From assembly GCA_018436725.1 (NCBI GenBank), contig JAHDKT010000022.1, forward strand, positions 62,001 to 126,000: 64,000 bases of DNA, in the 5' to 3' direction. The notes below the pieces were generated by a model. That model was given only the letters and a program-made list of their open reading frames with translations, was not told the DNA's origin and ran no database searches. The DNA comes from Synergistaceae bacterium (GTDB lineage: Bacteria; Synergistota; Synergistia; Synergistales; Aminobacteriaceae). The position numbers and the translations under genes are program-made. The number at the start of each line of letters is the position of its first letter. The first letter of the stretch is position 1. Positions 34,162 to 41,277 of the stretch are shown one piece after another.

Positions 34162-34937
34162 GCCGTGACACCCATGAGCGCGAACTCGATGAACTTCTCT
34201 ATGTTCTCCGCCATCAGCTCCACGATCACAGGAAACACCACCATGAGGACGAAAAACCCGAGCGCGACCTTCAGAGGCAGGCCGAGGACGAAGATGTTCA
34301 TCTGGGGCACCGTCCTGGCCAAAAAACCGAGACCGATATCCGCCAACAGAATCGCCCCGTAAAACGGGAGCACGAAACGGAGACTGAGCACGAAGGCTTG
34401 ATTCAGCCAGCTTCCAAGACCGAGATCCCATGAAATCGAGAGGGCGAGCTTGCCGGGAGGAACGAGTTTCAGACTCTCCACGACTGCCTGCGTCATCAGA
34501 AGATGCCCGTTCCATCGGAAGTAGAACCACATCCCGACCAGGAACTGCAACTGACCGATGATCGAAACTTGAACCTGACTCAGCGGATCCATCACGCTCA
34601 ACATGGAAAGCCCCATGCTGATGCCGATGAGTTCTCCCGAGATCTGGAGGACATACAAGGGGAGAGCGGCGAGAAAGCCCAGAAGAGAACCTATCAGCAG
34701 TTCTCGTGTTCCGAGGAGCACGAGAGCTGTCCAGTCTTCGAAGAGCACAAGGGGTACATCGGTCTGCAGCGTGCCAGCCGCGGCAAGCGTGAAGAGGAAC
34801 GCAGTCCAGAAGCGAAGAGGAAGAGGGAGCGCGGAGGCGTAGAAGACAGGCGCCGTGAACATCATACCGATGAAACGGATACCCGTCAGCAGGTAGAAAA
34901 CGAGCACCGGAACGAACGCGGTCTGTTCCGCAGTCAT
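34152..34937 (-). CDS. fliR: Flagellar export protein FliR
   Basis: A 261-residue six-helix membrane protein of the FliPQR export pore. Hydrophobic segments run through the protein, and the IGMMFTAPVFYASALPLPLR and LGFLAALPLYVLQISGELIG stretches match the family. The start ATG at 34937 overlaps the fliQ stop as ATGA. It ends inside the flhB start region. Confidence 0.93.
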   Translation of the reverse strand: MTAEQTAFVPVLVFYLLTGIRFIGMMFTAPVFYASALPLPLRFWTAFLFTLAAAGTLQTDVPLVLFEDWTALVLLGTRELLIGSLLGFLAALPLYVLQISGELIGISMGLSMLSVMDPLSQVQVSIIGQLQFLVGMWFYFRWNGHLLMTQAVVESLKLVPPGKLALSISWDLGLGSWLNQAFVLSLRFVLPFYGAILLADIGLGFLARTVPQMNIFVLGLPLKVALGFFVLMVVFPVIVELMAENIEKFIEFALMGVTAWR

Positions 34938-35203
34938 TTGATGAAGCGGTCGAGCTGACCGAAAACGAGCCGTGCGAAGTCGCCGATCTGGGCGAACATC
35001 CAGGGACCGAAGGCCACAAGCGCTATCATGACCGCCAGGATCTTCGGGATGAAGATGAGCGTCTGCTCCTGAATGGAGGTGGCCGTCTGGAGGATGCCTA
35101 TAACCAGACCGACCAGCATCGCCACCAGAAGCAACGGCATCACGGCCGTCATAGAGAGCCAGATGGCGGTGCTGAGCACATCGTTCATATTCACGGGGAA
35201 CAT
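34934..35203 (-). CDS. fliQ: Flagellar export protein FliQ
   Basis: An 89-residue two-helix protein of the FliPQR pore. The hydrophobic hairpin (about 12-40 and 52-76) contains the typical GLVIGILQTATSIQEQTLIFIPK segment. The ATG at 35203 has an AAGGAGG site 7 bases upstream. Size and order are standard. Confidence 0.94.
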   Translation of the reverse strand: MFPVNMNDVLSTAIWLSMTAVMPLLLVAMLVGLVIGILQTATSIQEQTLIFIPKILAVMIALVAFGPWMFAQIGDFARLVFGQLDRFIK

Positions 35204-35218
35204 GCGCGCTCCTCCTTT

Positions 35219-35995
35219 CTACGAAAAACTCCGGAGCAAACTCGTCACCACGAGATTCCACCCGTCCGCCATGACGAAAAGAAGGATTTTAAAAGGGAGC
35301 GAGATCATCATGGGCGGAAGCATCATCATGCCCATTGCGAGGAGGACGCTTGCAACGATCATGTCCACGATGATGAAGGGGATGAAGATCACCACCCCCA
35401 TCTGAAAAGCGGTCTTCAGCTCGCTCAGAACGAACGCCGGAAGAAGAGTCCGTGTAGGAACATCGTCCATGTTTCTGGGCTGTTCCATCTTCGACATGGT
35501 AATCATCAGCGAAAGCTCCTCCTGGCGGGTGAACTTGAAAAGGAACTCACGGATGGGATTGATTGTCCCTTCCCATGCCTGCGCGGAGCTGACCGTTCCC
35601 GCCAAATATGGAGAAAGAGCGTTGTCGTAGATTTTATTCCATGTCGGCGCCATGATGAACAGCGTCAGAAAAAGAGCGAGGCTGACGATCACCTGGCTCG
35701 GGGGCGTCTGCTGCAAGCCGATGGCCCGCTGGACGAACCCCAGAACGATCAGGATTCGGGTGAAACATGTCATCATGAGGATAATGCCCGGAGCTACGCT
35801 CAGTACCGTCAAAAGAGCGAGGATTTGAAGCGTGGTCGCCACATCGCGGGGAGATTCCGCCACCCCCAGACCGAACTGGAGGACGGGGATGGGGATGAAC
35901 GGAGCGACGTCCTGTGCGTACGCCGCCATCGAGCCGAGAAAAACCATCAGCGAGGAGAAAAAAACCGCCGATCCGCTAGGCATCCGGAGTTTCAT
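35219..35995 (-). CDS. fliP: Flagellar export protein FliP
   Basis: A 258-residue export pore protein with a cleavable signal peptide (about 1-28). The family motif FTRILIVLGFVQRAIGLQQTPPSQVI (about 80-105, in two parts here) and the C-terminal helices with MMMLPPMMISLPFKILLFV are present. Several starts are possible; the ATG at 35995 gives a normal signal peptide, and 35983 is the alternative. It overlaps the end of fliO by 20 bases. Neighbours fliO-P-Q-R-flhB-flhA are in the usual order. Confidence 0.94.
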   Translation of the reverse strand: MKLRMPSGSAVFFSSLMVFLGSMAAYAQDVAPFIPIPVLQFGLGVAESPRDVATTLQILALLTVLSVAPGIILMMTCFTRILIVLGFVQRAIGLQQTPPSQVIVSLALFLTLFIMAPTWNKIYDNALSPYLAGTVSSAQAWEGTINPIREFLFKFTRQEELSLMITMSKMEQPRNMDDVPTRTLLPAFVLSELKTAFQMGVVIFIPFIIVDMIVASVLLAMGMMMLPPMMISLPFKILLFVMADGWNLVVTSLLRSFS

Positions 35996-36329
35996 TCCAA
36001 CCGGCCATCCACTCTTCATAACGCCACCTGCCTATCACGCGCGCCCCGTTCTTTCCGGAAAGGAGCGCGAGCACATCCGGTCCGCAGCGGACAATAAAAA
36101 GAACATCCCTGCCGAGCGACAAGGATGCCAAAAGGCCGAGCGTTCCCTTCGGCCGGAAAGACGCTCGTCTACCGGAAAAAAAAACCATCGAATACCCGGC
36201 GAGCGCCAAAAGGGCTATGCTCAACCCCACCTTCACCAGATAGCTCGTGAGAGAGGGAGCTTCCCCCGACGAAGCAAAGGCTGCGGCGGGAACGAAGAGA
36301 AGCAGCCCCGCAGCACCCCGAAAGACCAT
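35976..36329 (-). CDS. fliO: FliO-like flagellar export protein
   Basis: A 117-residue protein with an N-terminal hydrophobic segment that may be a signal peptide, a second membrane segment (about 29-51), and a small basic domain with the FliO pattern (LASLSLGRDVLFIVRCG and LLSGKNGARVIGRW). FliO helps FliP pore assembly. It is poorly conserved across species, so the call leans on position before fliP. ATG at 36329. Confidence 0.8.
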   Translation of the reverse strand: MVFRGAAGLLLFVPAAAFASSGEAPSLTSYLVKVGLSIALLALAGYSMVFFSGRRASFRPKGTLGLLASLSLGRDVLFIVRCGPDVLALLSGKNGARVIGRWRYEEWMAGWNETPDA

Positions 36330-36346
36330 GGGAAGCGTCCGTACTT

Positions 36347-36709
36347 CTAGCCGAGAGCCTTGTTGAGGGCCTCGACCACCCTGTCGGGCTGGAAGGGCTT
36401 GACGATGAAATCGACTGCTCCGGCCTGTATCGCCTCGATGACCATCGGCTGCTGTCCCATCGCGCTCACCATGACGACCTTGGCCGCCGGGTCCAGGGTC
36501 TTGATCGCCTTCACCGCGTCGATTCCGTTCATTTCCGGCATGGTGATATCCATTGTGACGATGTCCGGCTGTATCTTCTGATAGGAGGCGACGGCTACCT
36601 TGCCGTTCTCGGCCTCGCCAACAACTTCAAAATCGTTCTTGGTCAGAATGTCCTTCAGCATCATCCTCATGAAGGCGGCATCATCAACGATCAATACTTT
36701 TCTGCCCAT
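36347..36709 (-). CDS. cheY: Chemotaxis response regulator CheY
   Basis: A 120-residue single receiver domain that binds the flagellar switch when phosphorylated. The acidic pair is Asp9/Asp10, the phospho-acceptor Asp54 (TMDITMP), and Lys104 lies in FIVKP. It sits between fliY and fliO exactly as in the Bacillus and Thermotoga operons. Confidence 0.95.
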   Translation of the reverse strand: MGRKVLIVDDAAFMRMMLKDILTKNDFEVVGEAENGKVAVASYQKIQPDIVTMDITMPEMNGIDAVKAIKTLDPAAKVVMVSAMGQQPMVIEAIQAGAVDFIVKPFQPDRVVEALNKALG

Positions 36710-36760
36710 ACTTCCACATCCCTCTCTCGGTAATAACTGAAAAGTTCATCGGCCACTACA

Positions 36761-37927
36761 CTACAGCGAATGGACGCGACCGGCGGAGGTCACAATCTCC
36801 GTGATACGGACGCCGAAATTCTCGTCGATGACGACAACCTCGCCCTTGGCGATCAGTTTGCTGTTCACGAGAACATCTACCGGCTCGCCCGCCATCTTAT
36901 CCAATTCTATCACGGAACCGGGCGTCATGTTCAATATGTCGGCGATATTTTTTCGAGTTCTTCCCAACTCTACAGTTACACGGACCGGGATGTCCGCAAC
37001 GAGATCGATCTTCCCTCCGAATCCGGAAACACTCTTCTGCGTGAGCGGGACGAACTCGGCCGGGCGAACATCCACCGAGGCCTGATCATAGACGTTCCCG
37101 AAGGACGGCATGGGCTCGGTCATCCCCCCGAACGGCTGCTGTGCCGGAGTTCCGGCGTACGAAGGCGAGGGCGCCTGTCTTGCTTGCTGCTGCTGTTGCG
37201 GCGCCTGGACATGCTGCGTCTGCGAAGACTGCTCCTTCGCCTGTTTGCTTACAACAACGGCATGCACTTCGTCCGCGATTTTTTTGGCCACATCAAGAGG
37301 AAAAAGAATATCGAGCGGAAAACTGCCCAACCCTTCCATGACAAGAGATGTCGATATTCTCCAGAGGGAATCGGCAGCGTCCAAGGAGGGGAAGGGGAGC
37401 CACTCCGCTGTTTCGAGAGACGAAGAAACATTCTCCGGCATAAGGCGTTTCCCGCCCAAGAGGCTGCTCATGCTGGTGAACGCCGCACCCACAACCTGGC
37501 TCAAACCTTCTTGCGCCGCGTTGAGGTACAACTCGCTGGCTTCGTCCGGAAGATCCCTTCCCTCGCCTCCCATCATGAGATCGGCAAGGGTCAACGCTCC
37601 CCTTTTGGTTACGAGCATCGTTATCGGCGCGTTGTTCAGCCCGCCGGCGAACACCCTGAACGCAAAAGGCTCTTCCTCGGTCTCCGCCGCCATCTCCTCC
37701 TGAGAGATCGAAACAGCCTTCTTGATGCCAGCCGTGACCTCCTTCCCCGCCAACATGCCGAAAACGCTTGCGGCGGAGGAAGAAAAAAGATTGGCGACAT
37801 CGTCCAGGACTTGTTGCTGTTCATGTGTCAAACCTCCGGAAGCTCCACCGCCGGAAGCCTCTCCCCCGAAAGAGCCTCCGGAAAGAAGCGCGTTAATTTC
37901 ATCCTGGCTAAGAAGTTCATCAATCAT
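36761..37927 (-). CDS. fliY: Flagellar switch protein FliY (CheC-like/FliN fusion)
   Basis: A 388-residue switch protein. The N-terminal LLSQDEINALLSG is the CheY-P-binding motif. A CheC-like domain (about 40-215) follows; its phosphatase helices look degenerate. A Gln/Pro-rich linker (about 225-270) joins it to a FliN/SpoA domain (about 300-388: IPVRVTVELGRTRKNIADIL, then GEVVVIDENFGVRITEI). The FliN domain builds the C-ring. Start overlaps the end of fliM by 8 bases. The fliY rather than a plain fliN is the Firmicutes-type arrangement. Confidence 0.92.
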   Translation of the reverse strand: MIDELLSQDEINALLSGGSFGGEASGGGASGGLTHEQQQVLDDVANLFSSSAASVFGMLAGKEVTAGIKKAVSISQEEMAAETEEEPFAFRVFAGGLNNAPITMLVTKRGALTLADLMMGGEGRDLPDEASELYLNAAQEGLSQVVGAAFTSMSSLLGGKRLMPENVSSSLETAEWLPFPSLDAADSLWRISTSLVMEGLGSFPLDILFPLDVAKKIADEVHAVVVSKQAKEQSSQTQHVQAPQQQQQARQAPSPSYAGTPAQQPFGGMTEPMPSFGNVYDQASVDVRPAEFVPLTQKSVSGFGGKIDLVADIPVRVTVELGRTRKNIADILNMTPGSVIELDKMAGEPVDVLVNSKLIAKGEVVVIDENFGVRITEIVTSAGRVHSL

Positions 37928-38951
37928 CGACGGTCACTCCTTCTCTATCGGGAAGACCGCTCTCTTCATCCTCCTGAGGGATGATCTCGCTGATCTCCGC
38001 CGCAAAATTGCCGTTCGAAGTTCCGGGAACGGCTCTGAACTTCACTATGTTGCCGATACGGACATCCAGAGGATCGCCGAGGACCTCGTCCAGTTTGATC
38101 ACGTCGCCTACCGACAGCTGAAGCACGTCCGCGACGCTGAGCACCGTATGCCCCAACTCCAGGGCGACGGGAACCCGCACCTTCCCCAGATTCTTCCGTA
38201 TGAACTCCCCTGCTCGCTCGTCGCTCTTTCTTCCTGTGGAGGCGAACCACTGCTGCGAACTGAGCTTGTCCATGATAGGCTCCATGAGGAAATAAGGGAT
38301 GCAGATGCTCACCATCCCTTCGACTTCGCCCACCTTCAGCTTGAGTATCACCAACAACACCATATCCGTTCCGGGGCAGATCTGGACAAAGAAAGGGTTG
38401 CTCTCCAGATTCTCGTACCGAAAACGGACGTCCACTACAGTGCTCCACGCCTCTTCGAGGAGTTCGAGCATCCGCATGAGCATACGTTCGACCACGGTCC
38501 GTTCTATATCGGTCAGCTCTCTGATCTTTCCGGAAAACTCGCCCCTGCCTCCCAACATCCGGTCGATGATCGCGAAAACGAGATTCGGGTTGATCTCGAT
38601 AAGCGCGTTTCCGCTGAAAGGATACATTTCGAGAATACCGATCACCGTGGGCTGCACCAGAGAGCGGATAAATTCGTCGTAGGCGAGCTGATCCACCGAA
38701 GCGATCTCCGCGGAGACCATCGACCGCACCATCGTCGACATTGTCGTGGTCAACTGACGGGTGAAGGACTCATGGATCATCTGAATAGCCCGCAACTGGT
38801 CTTTGCTGAATTTGTCGGGGCGGCGGAAGTCGTAGCTCTTGATCTTCTTCTCGTCCGAAGCGCGAGTTATGGAGTCGACATCCACGCTCCCCGTGGACAG
38901 CGCTTCCAGTAACGAGTCGATCTCGCTTTGCGACATCACATCAGGTGTCAC
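37920..38951 (-). CDS. fliM: Flagellar switch protein FliM
   Basis: A 343-residue C-ring protein. The N-terminal SQSEIDSLLEAL motif binds CheY-P. The middle CheC-like domain (about 45-235) includes the GGRG segment that contacts FliG. The C-terminal SpoA domain (about 250-325: VPVALELGHTVLSVADVLQL) interacts with FliN/FliY. GTG at 38951 has GGAGG 9 bases upstream; an ATG at 38936 would also give the motif. Good length for the family. Confidence 0.95.
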   Translation of the reverse strand: MTPDVMSQSEIDSLLEALSTGSVDVDSITRASDEKKIKSYDFRRPDKFSKDQLRAIQMIHESFTRQLTTTMSTMVRSMVSAEIASVDQLAYDEFIRSLVQPTVIGILEMYPFSGNALIEINPNLVFAIIDRMLGGRGEFSGKIRELTDIERTVVERMLMRMLELLEEAWSTVVDVRFRYENLESNPFFVQICPGTDMVLLVILKLKVGEVEGMVSICIPYFLMEPIMDKLSSQQWFASTGRKSDERAGEFIRKNLGKVRVPVALELGHTVLSVADVLQLSVGDVIKLDEVLGDPLDVRIGNIVKFRAVPGTSNGNFAAEISEIIPQEDEESGLPDREGVTVDD

Positions 38952-38993
38952 GATACCCCGCCTCCTTCCCGAGTTTTCATGACCGAGAACATC

Positions 38994-39437
38994 TCACTGA
39001 AGAATGAAACCTTCGAAAAGCACCCTGACTACGGGGGCTTTATCACGCACGGAGGGCATCATCGCGTTCACGGTTCTTTTTATGTCCTCGGCGAGCTTCA
39101 TGATTCCCTCGGCGGTCGTCAGGTCGTCGAACACCCTGTCTTTGACGAGCAGGATAACCTCGTTGCGTACACGCGCAATCCAACTTGGAGAGGAAACCAT
39201 CTCCAAGGCTCTGGCGCTGCTGGTCTCGAGCGAGAGTTTGAAGTTCGCCACGTGATTTCCCGCACCGGAAAGATTCGCGATGAAATCACCTACGAAATAT
39301 ACTGGCCCGGGCTCCTCGATTTTGACGGACGTGGCGCCCTCAGGGTTCAGCCATGTCCTCCCGACCATTATACCGCCTCCGAAACCGACGGAGAACAGAA
39401 GGATCGCCATAATCAAAAAGATAACAATTCGCTTCAT
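38994..39437 (-). CDS. fliL: Flagellar stator-associated protein FliL
   Basis: A 147-residue inner-membrane protein with one N-terminal membrane segment (about 4-26) and a periplasmic domain of stomatin-like fold. The end of the domain (DIKRTVNAMMPSVRDKAPVVRVLFEGFILQ, split in two short stretches) matches FliL. It supports the stator complex and sits after motB here. Confidence 0.9.
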   Translation of the reverse strand: MKRIVIFLIMAILLFSVGFGGGIMVGRTWLNPEGATSVKIEEPGPVYFVGDFIANLSGAGNHVANFKLSLETSSARALEMVSSPSWIARVRNEVILLVKDRVFDDLTTAEGIMKLAEDIKRTVNAMMPSVRDKAPVVRVLFEGFILQ

Positions 39438-39449
39438 CGTCTTCTCCTC

Positions 39450-40178
39450 CTACTGTTTCGGATACTGCGAAAGAAACACAAGATCGACCCTGCGATTCAA
39501 TGCCCGGTGCTCGGGCGTGTCGTTCGGAACAAGCGGACGATTGGGGCCGTACCCCACCGCCTGAAGCTTCAACGGATCGAAACCCGCTCTCTCCTGCAAA
39601 TACGATGCGACCGCAGCCGCACGGGCGGACGAGAGACCCCAGTTATCCCGATAGATTCCACCGCGCAGAGGAACGGCATCCGTATGCCCCTCGACTGCCA
39701 CGGCAGGGACCGAGTCCTTGATGAACTCGGCGATCTTGAAAAGGACACGCATCCCCTCCGGCTTGATCTCAGCCCGCCCCGACTCGAAAAGAAACTGATC
39801 CGAAAGAGACACCGTCACTCCGCGCTGGTCGATACGGACGACGATCTCCTTGTCGAGCCCCTCGGTACGCAGATAGTTGCGAAGGTTGCGCGCTATCTGC
39901 TGGATCTCGGGGGTAACCCTGGGCGACTCTCCCGCATGCTGCGCGGGCTGCCCCCCGAAGATAGCCGAATCCTCCTGCACGGCTTTGCCTCCCGGCATGA
40001 AGCCGATCGCGCCTTTGAAAGAGAGGATCATCAGCTCGAACTTTTGCACATCGATGGACGACATGGAAAACAGCAGCACGAAAAACGTAAGCACCAGCGT
40101 GACCATATCGCCGTAGGTGACAAGCCACAAAGGTGCTCCGGGAGAAGTATCCTCCTTTTTTTTCCTGCTGCGGGCCAT
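39450..40178 (-). CDS. motB: Flagellar motor stator protein MotB
   Basis: A 242-residue stator subunit. One membrane helix (about 17-40, TYGDMVTLVLTFFVLLFSM) has the ion-accepting Asp24. The periplasmic OmpA-type peptidoglycan-binding domain (about 105-235) includes the VEGHTDAVPLRG and NWGLSSARAAAVASYL segments. It follows motA directly. The ion used (proton or sodium) cannot be decided from these features alone. Confidence 0.95.
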   Translation of the reverse strand: MARSRKKKEDTSPGAPLWLVTYGDMVTLVLTFFVLLFSMSSIDVQKFELMILSFKGAIGFMPGGKAVQEDSAIFGGQPAQHAGESPRVTPEIQQIARNLRNYLRTEGLDKEIVVRIDQRGVTVSLSDQFLFESGRAEIKPEGMRVLFKIAEFIKDSVPAVAVEGHTDAVPLRGGIYRDNWGLSSARAAAVASYLQERAGFDPLKLQAVGYGPNRPLVPNDTPEHRALNRRVDLVFLSQYPKQ

Positions 40179-40973
40179 TTACGCCCCTCCTTCCTTCGCC
40201 GCCTTCGCCTTCTCCTCGAGCGCCCTGCGGAGAGCGGGGGCAAGAAAGACCTTGAGCTTCTCCTCGACGATGCGCGGATTTTCACCCGCCTGGATGGAGA
40301 GCACGCCCTCCACCATAAGCTCCATCGAGAGAACTTCCTCGGAAGAGCGGACCGCAAGCTTCTTCGCGATCGGGATAGCAAATCCGTTGGCGAGCAGCGA
40401 ACCATAAAAAGTAGTGACAAGAGCGACCGCCATACCGGGGCCGAGCGCGTTGGGATCCTGCAGGTTGCCGAGCATGGTGATAAGGCCGATGAGCGTTCCG
40501 AGCATGCCGAAAGCAGGCGCAAGCTCAGCCATCGAGTCGAAGAACGCTTTATTCGACGAGTGACGAGATTCCAGAATGCCGATCTCCGTATCGAGAATCG
40601 CCTTTACAAGCTCCGGGTCCGTGCCGTCCACTACGAGCTGGATGGACTTCCTTAAAAACTCGTTGTCAAGCTCCGCAGCATCCGCCTCCAAAGCCAATAG
40701 TCCTTCACGGCGTGCCTTCTCCGCGAAGCTGACGATGGTCTGCACCAACGACACCGTATCCGGAGAACCGCCGGTGAAGGCCATCTTGAGAACCTTCATA
40801 AAGCCCTTCAGTTTCTCCGGGGGATTCGCCGTAACGAGCGCACCGACTGTACCCCCTCCGACGATCAGTATGGACTGGAAGTCTATGAAGGCGATTCCTT
40901 GGCCTCCCGCCATGACTCCTCCTATAACCAGGATGTAACAGACGACAAGACCGATGACAGTAGTAAGATCCAC
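40179..40973 (-). CDS. motA: Flagellar motor stator protein MotA
   Basis: A 264-residue stator subunit with four membrane segments. GTG at 40973 gives the family start DLTTVIGLVVCYILV; a GTG 18 bases further upstream is possible but lacks a good site. The cytoplasmic loop (about 60-150) includes the charged residues that face FliG, and GMLGTLIGLITMLGNL (about 155-170) is the family signature. Adjacent to motB with no gap. Confidence 0.95.
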   Translation of the reverse strand: MDLTTVIGLVVCYILVIGGVMAGGQGIAFIDFQSILIVGGGTVGALVTANPPEKLKGFMKVLKMAFTGGSPDTVSLVQTIVSFAEKARREGLLALEADAAELDNEFLRKSIQLVVDGTDPELVKAILDTEIGILESRHSSNKAFFDSMAELAPAFGMLGTLIGLITMLGNLQDPNALGPGMAVALVTTFYGSLLANGFAIPIAKKLAVRSSEEVLSMELMVEGVLSIQAGENPRIVEEKLKVFLAPALRRALEEKAKAAKEGGA

Positions 40974-41027
40974 AAATATCCCGCCCCTCACAAGTACGGC
41001 GTCGGTCGTCGAAACTCGACGCTTTTC

Positions 41028-41258
41028 TTATTCCTCCTCTTCTTCTTTCCGGACGAGGGTCTTTCCCGAGAAGAAGGAGAGGAAAACCTGCCGCCTGTAC
41101 TGTACCACCAAATCCACGATTTCGTCCATAGGCTCGGCGACGACATACCGATGTCCGTTGACGAGGCGGATCACCGTGTCCGGCGTCGACTCCACCGTCT
41201 CGATAAGATCGGCGTTGATAGTGAACCGTTCGCCGTTGATCCGCCTCAATGTGATCAT
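41028..41258 (-). CDS. flbD: FlbD family protein
   Basis: A 76-residue protein of the FlbD/SwrD family. The pattern ITLRRINGERFTINADLIE followed by ESTPDTVIRLVNGHRYVVAE is diagnostic. In Bacillus the homologue SwrD lies between flgE and fliL and increases stator power. The C-terminus ends in KEEEEE. It lies between flgE1 and motA as expected. Confidence 0.92.
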   Translation of the reverse strand: MITLRRINGERFTINADLIETVESTPDTVIRLVNGHRYVVAEPMDEIVDLVVQYRRQVFLSFFSGKTLVRKEEEEE

Positions 41259-41277
41259 CGTTCAATCGGCCCTTGGT